Shown in pieces: positions 1 through 6,704 of a stretch of DNA of 64,000 nucleotides. Source of the stretch: Flavobacterium terrae. Lineage in GTDB: Bacteria > Bacteroidota > Bacteroidia > Flavobacteriales > Flavobacteriaceae. The translations under genes were made by a program, and so were the position numbers. The notes below the pieces were generated by a model. That model had not been told where the DNA came from and did not search any database. It saw only the letters and a list, made by a program, of their open reading frames with translations. How positions within the stretch are numbered: the first letter of the stretch is position 1; every line of letters starts with the position of its first letter. The stretch spans positions 620,001 to 684,000 of the forward strand of contig NZ_FQZI01000002.1 of assembly GCF_900142035.1 (NCBI RefSeq). The letters are read 5' to 3'.

Positions 1-254
1 TTTCATTGCTTGCGCTTGTTGGAAATGCAATATGTTTGTATCTGTTACAGAAATCCAAAAGCAAAGAAGCTCACATGCAGGCGAGCATGATTTTCACCTC
101 GAACGATGTTGTTGTAAATATTGGGGTGATTGTTGCGGGTGTGTTGGTTTATTTCACCAATTCAAAAATTCCTGATTTGGTTATTGGTGTTTTGGTTTTC
201 GCTGTTGTAGGCAAAGGTGCTTTAAGAATTTTAAAATTATCAAATGAAAAATAA
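1..254 (+). CDS. Cation diffusion facilitator (CDF) metal exporter, C-terminal fragment
   Basis: Only the last 84 or so codons are in the window; the open frame runs off the left edge, so the true start is outside. The visible part has two hydrophobic segments around a hydrophilic stretch containing KSKEAHMQASMIFTSNDVVVN, then GVLVYFTNSKIPDLVIG. This resembles the late membrane helices of CzcD/ZitB-type CDF exporters, which move Zn, Co or Cd out of the cytoplasm in exchange for protons. The AHMQAS..FTSNDVVVN stretch corresponds to the helix that in this family carries metal ligands (H and D/N). The next gene, a MerC-like protein, overlaps its end by 11 bases in another frame, so the two are probably one transcript with a shared metal-handling role. 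The substrate cannot be told from the fragment. Confidence 0.72.
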   Translation, partial: SLLALVGNAICLYLLQKSKSKEAHMQASMIFTSNDVVVNIGVIVAGVLVYFTNSKIPDLVIGVLVFAVVGKGALRILKLSNEK

Positions 255-852
255 TTTAACTAACAATATTGACAAACTTGGAACAGTCGGGCTGTTTCTG
301 ACAGCTATTTTTTCACCTTGTTGTTTTCCCCTTTTTGCGTTTGGGGCTTCAGCTCTTGGGTTGGGAAGTTTTGAGTTATTTGGGGGTTGGACAATGTGGA
401 TTTTCCAAGCAATGGTTTTGGTTTCAATCATTGGGCTTTTTATTTCTTACCGCAAGCACCGATGCACTTATCCTTTATTGGTTGGAATCCCAAGTGCACT
501 TTTAATATTTTACGGTTATTATTTTGCTAACGATGACACCTATTTCATTTATGCAGGAATGTTTGGGTTGTTTATAAGTACGGCTATAAATTACTATCGA
601 AACAAACTTCACGGAAATTGTGATACCTGCACAATTTATAACGGTAAAAAAGTTGAATTGGAATCAACTATTACTTGCCCGAAATGTGGTCATAAAAAAA
701 CGGAAATAATGCCTACCAATGCGTGTGAGTTTTTCTATGAATGTGAAAATTGTAAAACGAGATTACGACCATTAGAAGGTGATTGCTGTGTGTATTGTAG
801 TTATGGAACTGTAAAATGTCCACCAATTCAAGCTGGTGAAAATTGTTGTTGA
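244..852 (+). CDS. MerC-like membrane protein with cysteine-rich zinc-ribbon tail
   Basis: A 202-residue protein in two parts. Residues 1-115 hold about four membrane segments and begin with the MerC-type signature FSPCCFP, a vicinal cysteine pair in the first helix that in MerC binds Hg(II). Residues 120-202 are a soluble cysteine-rich tail with CDTC, CPKCGH, CENC and finally GDCCVYCSYG and KCPP, which look like zinc-ribbon or metal-binding pairs. The last two residues are also CC. The start at 244 overlaps the end of the CDF exporter gene by 11 bases, suggesting translational coupling, and a strong terminator follows directly. Known MerC proteins take up or handle mercury; a role in metal handling together with the exporter is inferred. 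No merA or merR is visible, so a full mer operon is not shown. Confidence 0.7.
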   Translation: MKNNLTNNIDKLGTVGLFLTAIFSPCCFPLFAFGASALGLGSFELFGGWTMWIFQAMVLVSIIGLFISYRKHRCTYPLLVGIPSALLIFYGYYFANDDTYFIYAGMFGLFISTAINYYRNKLHGNCDTCTIYNGKKVELESTITCPKCGHKKTEIMPTNACEFFYECENCKTRLRPLEGDCCVYCSYGTVKCPPIQAGENCC

Positions 853-858
853 TTAGTA

Positions 859-905
859 TAAAACAATAAAACCTCTGACGATCGTCAGGGGTTTTATTGT
901 TTTTA
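859..905 (+). terminator. Rho-independent terminator after the CDF/MerC genes
   Basis: Long hairpin: the arms AAACAATAAAACC and GGTTTTATTGTTT enclose an inner stem CTGACGATCGTCAG, followed by T residues. It starts about 7 bases after the MerC-like stop codon and ends the metal-gene transcript. Confidence 0.85.
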
Positions 906-1196
906 TTTCATTTGTAACCACCCACCTTAAGAACGAGATTGAAAGTAGTATAGAAAATATTACACTATTTGTAGGGGTCCATAAAACTAAAACAAATGAA
1001 ATTAAAGTATTTATGATTTAAATAATCAGAATGATAGTGCGTATAATAGCTTTCAATCTAAATAAATGATGAATTTCATTAAATTTTAAGTTTTAATTAT
1101 ATATTTTGGCAGTTAATTCTTAACACATCATATGTTGAAATATTCATAATGTATTTGATTAATATTTGTTGAGTAAGTTAAACGTTGAATTATATA
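906..1196 (+). other. Gene-free AT-rich spacer before the CHAT gene
   Basis: About 290 bases of very AT-rich sequence. No open frame with a recognisable product was found on either strand, and no clear TAnnTTTG promoter box next to the CHAT gene. It presumably holds the promoter for the CHAT gene and may contain element-specific regulatory sequence. Confidence 0.5.
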
Positions 1197-3110
1197 ATGA
1201 ATGTTATGGAACTAAATTTACCTGAATTTGACAATGAGTTTTTTTGTATTATAAACAGAGATGATTCTACATTATCGGCTTTAATTTCTTCCTGTATTTA
1301 CAAATCAGGAAAATACCCATCAATCTTCGAATATTCAAATGTTACCATAGAAAAAGGGGAATATAGCAAAGAAAAAATTGATGAACATGTAATTACTAGA
1401 ACAAGAGCAGAAGAATTCAATATAAAAATTAAAAACACTATAAATAGTATTGGTGGCTGTGAATATTTAATCTTAGCAGGTCTAACTAATAATCAAAAAA
1501 GTTATTTAGATTTTCTAGAAGACTATAATGTAATTGAAATTGAATCTATAGAAGATGTCGAAGCATATCTTCACCCAATTGTTGATAAAAATGAGTATGT
1601 TTTTTGTAATAATAATGATATACATTACGGTTTATATTTAGCTGCTCAAAGGAATTGCATATTAAAAATTGATGATACTGTTCCTAATGTAACCTTAGAA
1701 CTAGAGAAAGATAATAAAGGTATAATTGTTGTTGAAAATATAAAATCTGTATCAACTATAATTGCTGTAAATTATGCGCTTTCAGTTAATGCTAGCTTAA
1801 AATTAATTGAAAGCCCAGAAATCAGTAATAAAAAAATCAAATATCTTATTGAAAAATGGCAAGAAGGTGATATTAACTCATTTAATGATTTAAGTGCATT
1901 GCTCTATGATAAAGTGCAAGATATAAATTTCATCGAGTATCAATATTGTACATTTTTTACAATTGGAGCTCCTTACTCTTTGATTTTAAAAAATGTAATC
2001 CCATTTACTTATGTCAACTTATTATTCAAACCAGATTTTTTTGTTTTCAATAATTTATATTTTGAAAATAGAGAAAAAATTTATTCATCAATAGTGTTTT
2101 CCCCATTAGAATTTGGTGATGATGAGGAAATTAAACACGTGATAAAAAAATTTAAGGATAATAACTATTTTGTAAAGGAATTGATAGGTAAAGAAGCTTC
2201 TGTCTATAACATTTCGATGCATGTAAAAGAGTATCCTTTTGAATTATTGCATATTTGTAGTCATGGCGGGGAAGTTGATGGTTTTTCTTTAATTGAAGAA
2301 TATACAGATTCAGACGGTAATACTCATGTTGTAGAATATGATGAAGTTGTAAGCTTCGCTCCTCATGAAAACCAAGACAAAGAACTAATACCAGTTACAT
2401 CAAAAATGATATTCAGAAAATTTGATGGATTAGATTGGAGAAGTGATGAATTAAAATCAAAAAAATACCCACATTATGTTTTTACCGAAATGGTAAATGA
2501 ATTACACAAAAAAGAAGGAAAAAGTAGAAAAAGAAAAGCAAAAATTGCAGATTCATGTGCGATTAAATGTGCCGATTTTAATTATCAAGGAATGTTTAAT
2601 GTTTTAGCAGGTTTTCATACATCACCTGTCATTTTCAATAATACATGTTGGTCTTGGTCTTGCATTTCAGATTCTTTTTTGGCAGTTGGAGCTCGTGCTT
2701 ACATAGGGACATTATGGGAAATTAATAATAATGTAGCCAAAGAAACAGCAGAATCATTTTATGATAATTTATTCAATAATACAATATTAGAAGGACTGCA
2801 TAAAGCTCTAATTCACACAATAGGGACTGAAAGTGAAAACATATATGTATTATGGGGATTACATTTTTCAACATTAAAATCTGGGCAATCAATACAGAAT
2901 AGCAAAGAAAATGTTGCTACTAAAATATTAAATTCATTTTATCGCTGGAGAGCAAAATTGAAAACTGCAAATGATAAGTCAACATATAAAAATATTGAAC
3001 GACTAATAAATTGGAATTATAATCAATTATTTAAATATTTTTTTATCGAAACAATAAGAACAATAAAAATTAAAATGGTAAATAAAATAACTCAAACAAA
3101 AATTTTATAA
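1197..3110 (+). CDS. CHAT-domain (caspase-like) protein, isolated
   Basis: A protein of about 637 residues (ATG at 1197; a TTG at 1185 and an ATG at 1206 are also in frame). The C-terminal part is a CHAT domain, a caspase-type cysteine peptidase fold. The catalytic His is in LLHICSHGG (His356 by this start). The catalytic Cys is probably Cys484 in FNNTCWSWSC. Both are followed by the typical AVGARAYIGTLWEI and AESFYDNLF pattern. The N-terminal 340 residues match nothing I recognise and carry no TPR repeats of the usual CHAT partner type. There is no signal peptide, so the protein is probably cytoplasmic. It stands alone between a metal-resistance pair and two serine recombinases, which suggests mobile-element cargo. 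CHAT proteases in bacteria act in several immune systems, so a defence role is possible but is inference; the activating signal and target are unknown. Confidence 0.75.
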   Translation: MNVMELNLPEFDNEFFCIINRDDSTLSALISSCIYKSGKYPSIFEYSNVTIEKGEYSKEKIDEHVITRTRAEEFNIKIKNTINSIGGCEYLILAGLTNNQKSYLDFLEDYNVIEIESIEDVEAYLHPIVDKNEYVFCNNNDIHYGLYLAAQRNCILKIDDTVPNVTLELEKDNKGIIVVENIKSVSTIIAVNYALSVNASLKLIESPEISNKKIKYLIEKWQEGDINSFNDLSALLYDKVQDINFIEYQYCTFFTIGAPYSLILKNVIPFTYVNLLFKPDFFVFNNLYFENREKIYSSIVFSPLEFGDDEEIKHVIKKFKDNNYFVKELIGKEASVYNISMHVKEYPFELLHICSHGGEVDGFSLIEEYTDSDGNTHVVEYDEVVSFAPHENQDKELIPVTSKMIFRKFDGLDWRSDELKSKKYPHYVFTEMVNELHKKEGKSRKRKAKIADSCAIKCADFNYQGMFNVLAGFHTSPVIFNNTCWSWSCISDSFLAVGARAYIGTLWEINNNVAKETAESFYDNLFNNTILEGLHKALIHTIGTESENIYVLWGLHFSTLKSGQSIQNSKENVATKILNSFYRWRAKLKTANDKSTYKNIERLINWNYNQLFKYFFIETIRTIKIKMVNKITQTKIL

Positions 3111-3200
3111 GATTTGATGAGTTAAGTATTTTAATAATGTTCACAACTAGCCCATGCTTGAAATTAGCACACTTTTTTTGTGTAATAACCTGGTTTTTAG

Positions 3201-3232
3201 GTGTATAATTTTGCCACCCTAAAAATATACAC
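3201..3232 (+). repeat. Inverted repeat in the promoter of the small serine recombinase
   Basis: GTGTATA at 3201-3207 and TATACAC at 3226-3232 form a dyad; a second, overlapping dyad pairs TTTTTAGG (3194-3201) with CCTAAAAA (3218-3225). Both lie between the -33 and -7 promoter elements. They could be a crossover or binding site for the recombinase and an autoregulatory operator. Confidence 0.45.
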
Positions 3233-3240
3233 TATATTTG
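3210..3240 (+). promoter_or_regulatory. Bacteroidota promoter for the small serine recombinase
   Basis: TTTG at 3210-3213, then 19 bases, then TATATTTG at 3233-3240: an exact fit to TTTG-N19-TAnnTTTG. Transcription should start near 3245, which supports the ATG at 3265 rather than the upstream TTG at 3238 as the start codon. Confidence 0.7.
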
Positions 3241-3264
3241 TCATGTAATCAAAATTTAAACGCC

Positions 3265-3873
3265 ATGACAAAAGTAAAATACATTAGAGTTTCCACTACG
3301 GAACAAAACACAGGTCGCCAAGAAACAAACTCAAAAGAATTTTCAAAAGTTTATATTGATAAGGTTTCGGGTTCGGTTAAATTCTCGGAACGCAAAGAAG
3401 CATCAAAACTTTTAGCCGACATTGAAACAGGTCTTGTTTCTGAAATTCATATAAATTCGATTTGTCGTTTAGGTAGGTCAATAATAGAAATTTTAGTTAT
3501 GGTCGAGTTTTTCAACCAAAAATCTATAAATCTATTTGTAGAAAATATTGGAATGTTTTCTTTAATTGACGGAAAACCAAATCCGAGTTTTAAAATGATT
3601 GTGTCGGTGCTTGGAAATGTAGCTGAGTTGGAACGTACAAATATGTTAGAACGTCAAAAACAAGGAATCGAACTTGCTAAGGCTAAAGGAACATATAAAG
3701 GTCGCCTGTATGGAACACGAATGAATGACGATGAAGTTCTGGTTAAATATAAAGCCGTTGTTAAAGAACTCAAAAATGGCGAATCACTCCGAAGAGCCGC
3801 TAAAATAGGAAGTTGTTCGCTTGGGACAGCTCAGAAAATACAAAGAATATTACAGGAAAAAGAAGTGGTATAA
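3265..3873 (+). CDS. Small serine recombinase (resolvase/invertase family)
   Basis: 202 residues from the ATG at 3265. The N-terminal catalytic domain has the nucleophile motif YIRVS (Ser10), and later RLGRS and the ELER motif in GNVAELERTNMLERQKQG, which starts the long dimerisation/DNA-contact helix. The C-terminal 45 residues (GESLRRAAKIG...TAQKIQRIL) look like the helix-turn-helix DNA-binding domain found in Tn3 resolvases and DNA invertases. The start is chosen because the promoter -7 box ends at 3240 and the upstream TTG would lie inside it. The gene has its own promoter and terminator, so it is monocistronic. It could resolve cointegrates, invert a segment or excise the element; no invertible segment with paired sites is visible. 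Confidence 0.85.
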   Translation: MTKVKYIRVSTTEQNTGRQETNSKEFSKVYIDKVSGSVKFSERKEASKLLADIETGLVSEIHINSICRLGRSIIEILVMVEFFNQKSINLFVENIGMFSLIDGKPNPSFKMIVSVLGNVAELERTNMLERQKQGIELAKAKGTYKGRLYGTRMNDDEVLVKYKAVVKELKNGESLRRAAKIGSCSLGTAQKIQRILQEKEVV

Positions 3874-3890
3874 AACCACTTCTTTTCTTT
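3857..3890 (+). terminator. Terminator overlapping the end of the small recombinase gene
   Basis: Perfect stem AGAAGTGGT (3861-3869) with ACCACTTCT (3875-3883), flanked by A-run and T-run. The left arm is the last coding part of the gene and the stop codon lies in the loop. Confidence 0.8.
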
Positions 3891-4175
3891 TTTTGCTGAT
3901 AGTCAGTATTTTGTAAAAGTAAAAACTTGCAACCTGTTTCTTTAATTAGTATCTTTGTTGATATAGGATTCATTACGGGATGTAATAATCTTTTTGCTTC
4001 AACTGAAGTAATTTCTTTCAAGAGGAAAGGCACTCCTCACATATCAAAATCACATAATTAAAAATTACCGAGTCAACCTGGGCTGGATTTTCTATGCCTA
4101 AATCTTGAATTTTAATTTTTGTGATGAGAATAATCTCCCGTATTGAAAAAATGAGAAAGTGCGGAAAATCTAATA
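3891..4175 (+). other. Gene-free stretch between recombinase genes
   Basis: About 285 bases without a recognisable gene. An ATG at 4124 opens a 23-codon frame (ending 4195) containing MRKCGKSNSEK, which runs into the start of the next small gene in another frame; see that entry. Attachment or regulatory sites could lie here, but none can be named from the sequence. Confidence 0.4.
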
Positions 4176-4322
4176 GTGAAAAAGGAATTAGATGAGGACA
4201 AGGTAAGATTAACGAATGAAGAGTTAAGACAATTCAAAGGATTTGAAAATATTTCAGATTCAGAATGCGAAGAAATAATAGACAGTTTAGTTATGCTATC
4301 AATAATAATGTACAACTTATAA
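4176..4322 (+). CDS. Small recombinase-associated protein (48 residues)
   Basis: A short reading frame from GTG at 4176 to TAA at 4322, ending 11 bases before the large recombinase. Its product contains RLTNEELRQFKGFENISD, then a helix EEIIDSLVMLSIIMYNL. Proteins of about 50-60 residues with an EELRQF.GFE..SD....II..L..L....Y pattern are often found just upstream of serine recombinases in Bacteroidota. That is recalled from the family, not searched. The GTG start is weak: a frame from ATG 4151 or 4124 carries MRKCGKSNSEK and would join this one if a single base near 4184 (in AAAAAGGAATT) were absent. The real protein may therefore be longer, and this copy either frameshifted or starting internally. 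Function unknown; probably co-expressed with the recombinase. Confidence 0.62.
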   Translation: MKKELDEDKVRLTNEELRQFKGFENISDSECEEIIDSLVMLSIIMYNL

Positions 4323-4333
4323 AACGATAAAAA

Positions 4334-5986
4334 ATGAAATTAGAAGACTTTAAAATATTTCAAAAGGCTAAGAATGTAATAGCCGAAAAAATTAAAATAA
4401 TTTGGGGCTATACAAGAGTTAGTTCAAAAGAACAGTTTACCAACTTTAGTTTAGAAGACCAAGAAACTGATATCAGAAGATATGCTGAAAATCATGGTTT
4501 AGAAATTACCAATATGGTTGGAGGGACATATGAAAGCGCCAGTGGTGATTTCTCCCGTAAAGAATTTGCAAAACTCATAAATCAAATCAAAACTGCAAAG
4601 GTTAAGCCTTATGCTGTTGCCATAAGAACTATCAATCGTTTTTCAAGAAGCGGTGGTGGAGCAATTACAATAGTGTATGATTTGGTAGAAAAAATGGGAG
4701 TTCACCTTATAGAAACCTCAACAGGACTTTGTACTGACAATGAATATGAAAAACTTGAGATTTATAAAAAATTATTGGAAGCAAGAAAAGAGAACCTTGA
4801 TAGGCTTAAGTTGACTTTGCCAGGTATGATAAAACTTTTGGAAAATGGAAATTGGCTTGGAAAAGCTCCTAGAGGCTACATTGTAAAAGGGAAAAAAGTA
4901 AATGACTTTTCAAGAATGCAAGCAGTTCAGGAAGTAGTTATAACTGAAGAAGGGAAACATATTGCAAAAGCTTGGAAATGGAAATTGGCTGGGGAACGTG
5001 ATTATGTAATACGTCAGAAATTAGATTTATTAGGTGTTACTATTAGCAAACAAAGGATGAGTGATATGTGGAAAAATCCGTTTTATTGTGGTATTTCTGT
5101 AAATAATTTATTGCCAAGTCCTGTAAAAGGAAAATGGAAACCTTTGATAAGTGAAGCGGATTTTTGGAAAATTCAAAACCAAATCAATGAGGGAAAACCA
5201 AATGGACCGAAAGAACATTCCAAATCAAAAATTTGTCCCGAAAGACCGCTCACTAGCTTTGTGAGATGCACATGTGGAAGTCCATTAACTAGCTATGTGG
5301 TCCAAAAGAAATCATTACACTACTATAAATGTCAACAATGTAAAGACGCCAGTTTTAATGCCTATACAACAAAAAGGTCTAGCAATGATGGGCTTAACAA
5401 CCTGTTTGAGGATTTATTGCTTAAATACACCCTTGGAGAGAAATTTATTGAGCCATTCAAATGTCAACTAAACAGAATGTTTCAAAGTATGAATAATGAA
5501 GGGAATGATGAGTTAAAAGCAACCCAATCGAAGATAGAATCGATAAAAACAAAGCTTCAAACTTTAGAAACCCGTTATATTTCAAATCCTGATTTTGAAA
5601 CCGAACTATACAACCGATACAAAAAGGAATTTAAAGCCGAATTAGAGAGTGAAATGAAACAAATGGATATTGCTCAACAAAAAATATCTAACCACGCCAA
5701 GTACATAGATTCTGTAGTCGAAGTTGCCAAAAACATCAGAAAAACATGGGTTTCAGGAGATATTGAAAATAAGTTGAGAGTTCAAAAATTGGTGTTTCCT
5801 GATGGAATAGTCATAAACCCGAAAAAAAGACAATATCTAACCAAAAAAGTGAATCAGATATTTCAGTTAACCTCAACGATATCAAGGGATGACAAAAGTA
5901 CAGAAAACAAAAAACCCATCGATGATATCGATGGGTCATGCTTAGTAGCGGGAACAGGACTCGAACCTGTGACCTTCGGGTTATGA
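4334..5986 (+). CDS. Large serine recombinase (integrase of the element)
   Basis: 550 residues. The N-terminal resolvase domain has the nucleophile in WGYTRVSS (Ser30) and the arginine-rich RTINRFSRSG motif. A recombinase domain covers about residues 155-290 (GKAPRGYIV, MWKNPFYCG). A zinc ribbon follows with Cys312, Cys314, Cys333 and Cys336, then a long coiled coil at about 390-480. This is the layout of large serine integrases, which insert circular elements at a chromosomal attachment site. The last 30 or so codons pass through the terminator hairpin of tRNA-fMet and into the tRNA gene, ending VAGTGLEPVTFGL, which is antisense tRNA sequence. The stop codon is thus supplied by the tRNA gene, as expected if the element inserted next to it. 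The small gene 11 bases upstream is probably co-transcribed. Confidence 0.88.
   Translation: MKLEDFKIFQKAKNVIAEKIKIIWGYTRVSSKEQFTNFSLEDQETDIRRYAENHGLEITNMVGGTYESASGDFSRKEFAKLINQIKTAKVKPYAVAIRTINRFSRSGGGAITIVYDLVEKMGVHLIETSTGLCTDNEYEKLEIYKKLLEARKENLDRLKLTLPGMIKLLENGNWLGKAPRGYIVKGKKVNDFSRMQAVQEVVITEEGKHIAKAWKWKLAGERDYVIRQKLDLLGVTISKQRMSDMWKNPFYCGISVNNLLPSPVKGKWKPLISEADFWKIQNQINEGKPNGPKEHSKSKICPERPLTSFVRCTCGSPLTSYVVQKKSLHYYKCQQCKDASFNAYTTKRSSNDGLNNLFEDLLLKYTLGEKFIEPFKCQLNRMFQSMNNEGNDELKATQSKIESIKTKLQTLETRYISNPDFETELYNRYKKEFKAELESEMKQMDIAQQKISNHAKYIDSVVEVAKNIRKTWVSGDIENKLRVQKLVFPDGIVINPKKRQYLTKKVNQIFQLTSTISRDDKSTENKKPIDDIDGSCLVAGTGLEPVTFGL
5909..5936 (-). terminator. Terminator of tRNA-fMet
   Basis: Read leftward: a perfect 10-bp stem ACCCATCGAT / ATCGATGGGT with a 3-base loop, followed by six T, starting 10 bases past the tRNA 3' end. 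It lies inside the 3' coding part of the large recombinase gene on the other strand. Confidence 0.85.
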
Positions 5987-6018
5987 GCCCGACGAGCTGC
6001 CTACTGCTCTATCCCGCG
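5946..6018 (-). tRNA. tRNA-fMet (anticodon CAT), initiator type
   Basis: 73 nucleotides, read leftward, with a full cloverleaf and anticodon loop CTCATAA. The anticodon stem ends in three consecutive G-C pairs (GGG/CCC) and positions 1 and 72 (C and T) do not pair; both are hallmarks of initiator tRNA. CCA is not encoded. The gene appears intact although the large recombinase reading frame ends inside it on the other strand, so it is the likely attachment target of the neighbouring element. Confidence 0.93.
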
Positions 6019-6116
6019 CTGTTTCGAGTGCAAATATACAACCATTATTTACAAATACAAGCTTATTTTAAAAAAATAATAATTTTATTTTTCAACCTCC
6101 TTATTTTCAGGTTTTA

Positions 6117-6124
6117 TACCTTTG
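6117..6124 (+). promoter_or_regulatory. -7 promoter box of the MarR gene
   Basis: TACCTTTG fits TAnnTTTG, 17 bases before the start codon at 6142. No clear -33 TTTG is visible at the usual distance. Confidence 0.5.
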
Positions 6125-6141
6125 GATATTAAAAATTTAAA

Positions 6142-6570
6142 ATGGAAAAACTTAATAATATAATCTTTTATAATATCGACAAGGCAATACGAAGCTACAG
6201 AATGTATGCCATGAAACAGATTCGTAAAAGCGGTTACAAAATAACAATTGATCAATGGCTTATTATAAAATCAATTTTAGAAAAACCCAAAATCACTCAA
6301 CAAGAGCTTGCTAAAAATGTATTTAAAGACAATGCGTCAGTAACTAGAATTATTGAACTGATGGTAAAATCAAACTACTTAAGCCGTGCAGTTGATTCTA
6401 AAGACAGACGAAAATCAGTTTTAACTGTTACTCAAGAAGGCAAAGACATAATTAAAAAAGTTCAAAGTTTAGTTCTTGACAATAGAAAAGTTGCCCTTGA
6501 AGGTGTTTCAAAAGAAGAACTTGACACTATGAATATCGCCTTACAAAAAATAATTACCAACTGTTTATAA
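6142..6570 (+). CDS. MarR-family transcriptional regulator
   Basis: 142 residues, the usual MarR length. The central winged helix-turn-helix has TQQELAKNVFKDNASVTRIIELMVKS (recognition region) followed by the wing VDSKDRRKSVLTVTQEGK, where the D.R motif is the conserved wing core. N- and C-terminal helices would form the dimer interface. Such proteins usually repress a nearby gene and are released by small ligands. The next gene, a secreted subtilase on the same strand 134 bases away, is a possible target, but no operator is evident. It is the first gene to the right of tRNA-fMet and probably belongs to the core chromosome. Confidence 0.88.
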   Translation: MEKLNNIIFYNIDKAIRSYRMYAMKQIRKSGYKITIDQWLIIKSILEKPKITQQELAKNVFKDNASVTRIIELMVKSNYLSRAVDSKDRRKSVLTVTQEGKDIIKKVQSLVLDNRKVALEGVSKEELDTMNIALQKIITNCL

Positions 6571-6704
6571 GCTCCAATAAAAGTTAATTTTTTGCTAAAA
6601 TAGATTTAAAGCGTAACAAGACTTAAAAAATGAATACTTACCTTTAAATATTTATTTGATATATCAAGTTTCAGTCAATCAATCAAAAATTAAATCAAAA
6701 GGGT

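Noticed and set aside
1..905. Full mercury-resistance operon
   Set aside because: A MerC-like protein is present but no merA, merP, merT or merR is visible, so only a metal-handling pair is claimed.
3800..4033. Leftward 77-codon frame over the end of the small recombinase
   Set aside because: It passes through the terminator hairpin and overlaps coding sequence; no recognisable product.
4112..4315. Leftward 67-codon frame opposite the small recombinase-associated gene
   Set aside because: It is antisense to the better supported 48-codon gene, has no promoter, and is low-complexity serine/leucine-rich.
5938..6132. Open frame across tRNA-fMet coding for GNRTRTCDLRVMSPTSC
   Set aside because: It is antisense tRNA sequence followed by spacer; such frames occur at every tRNA and carry no start signal.
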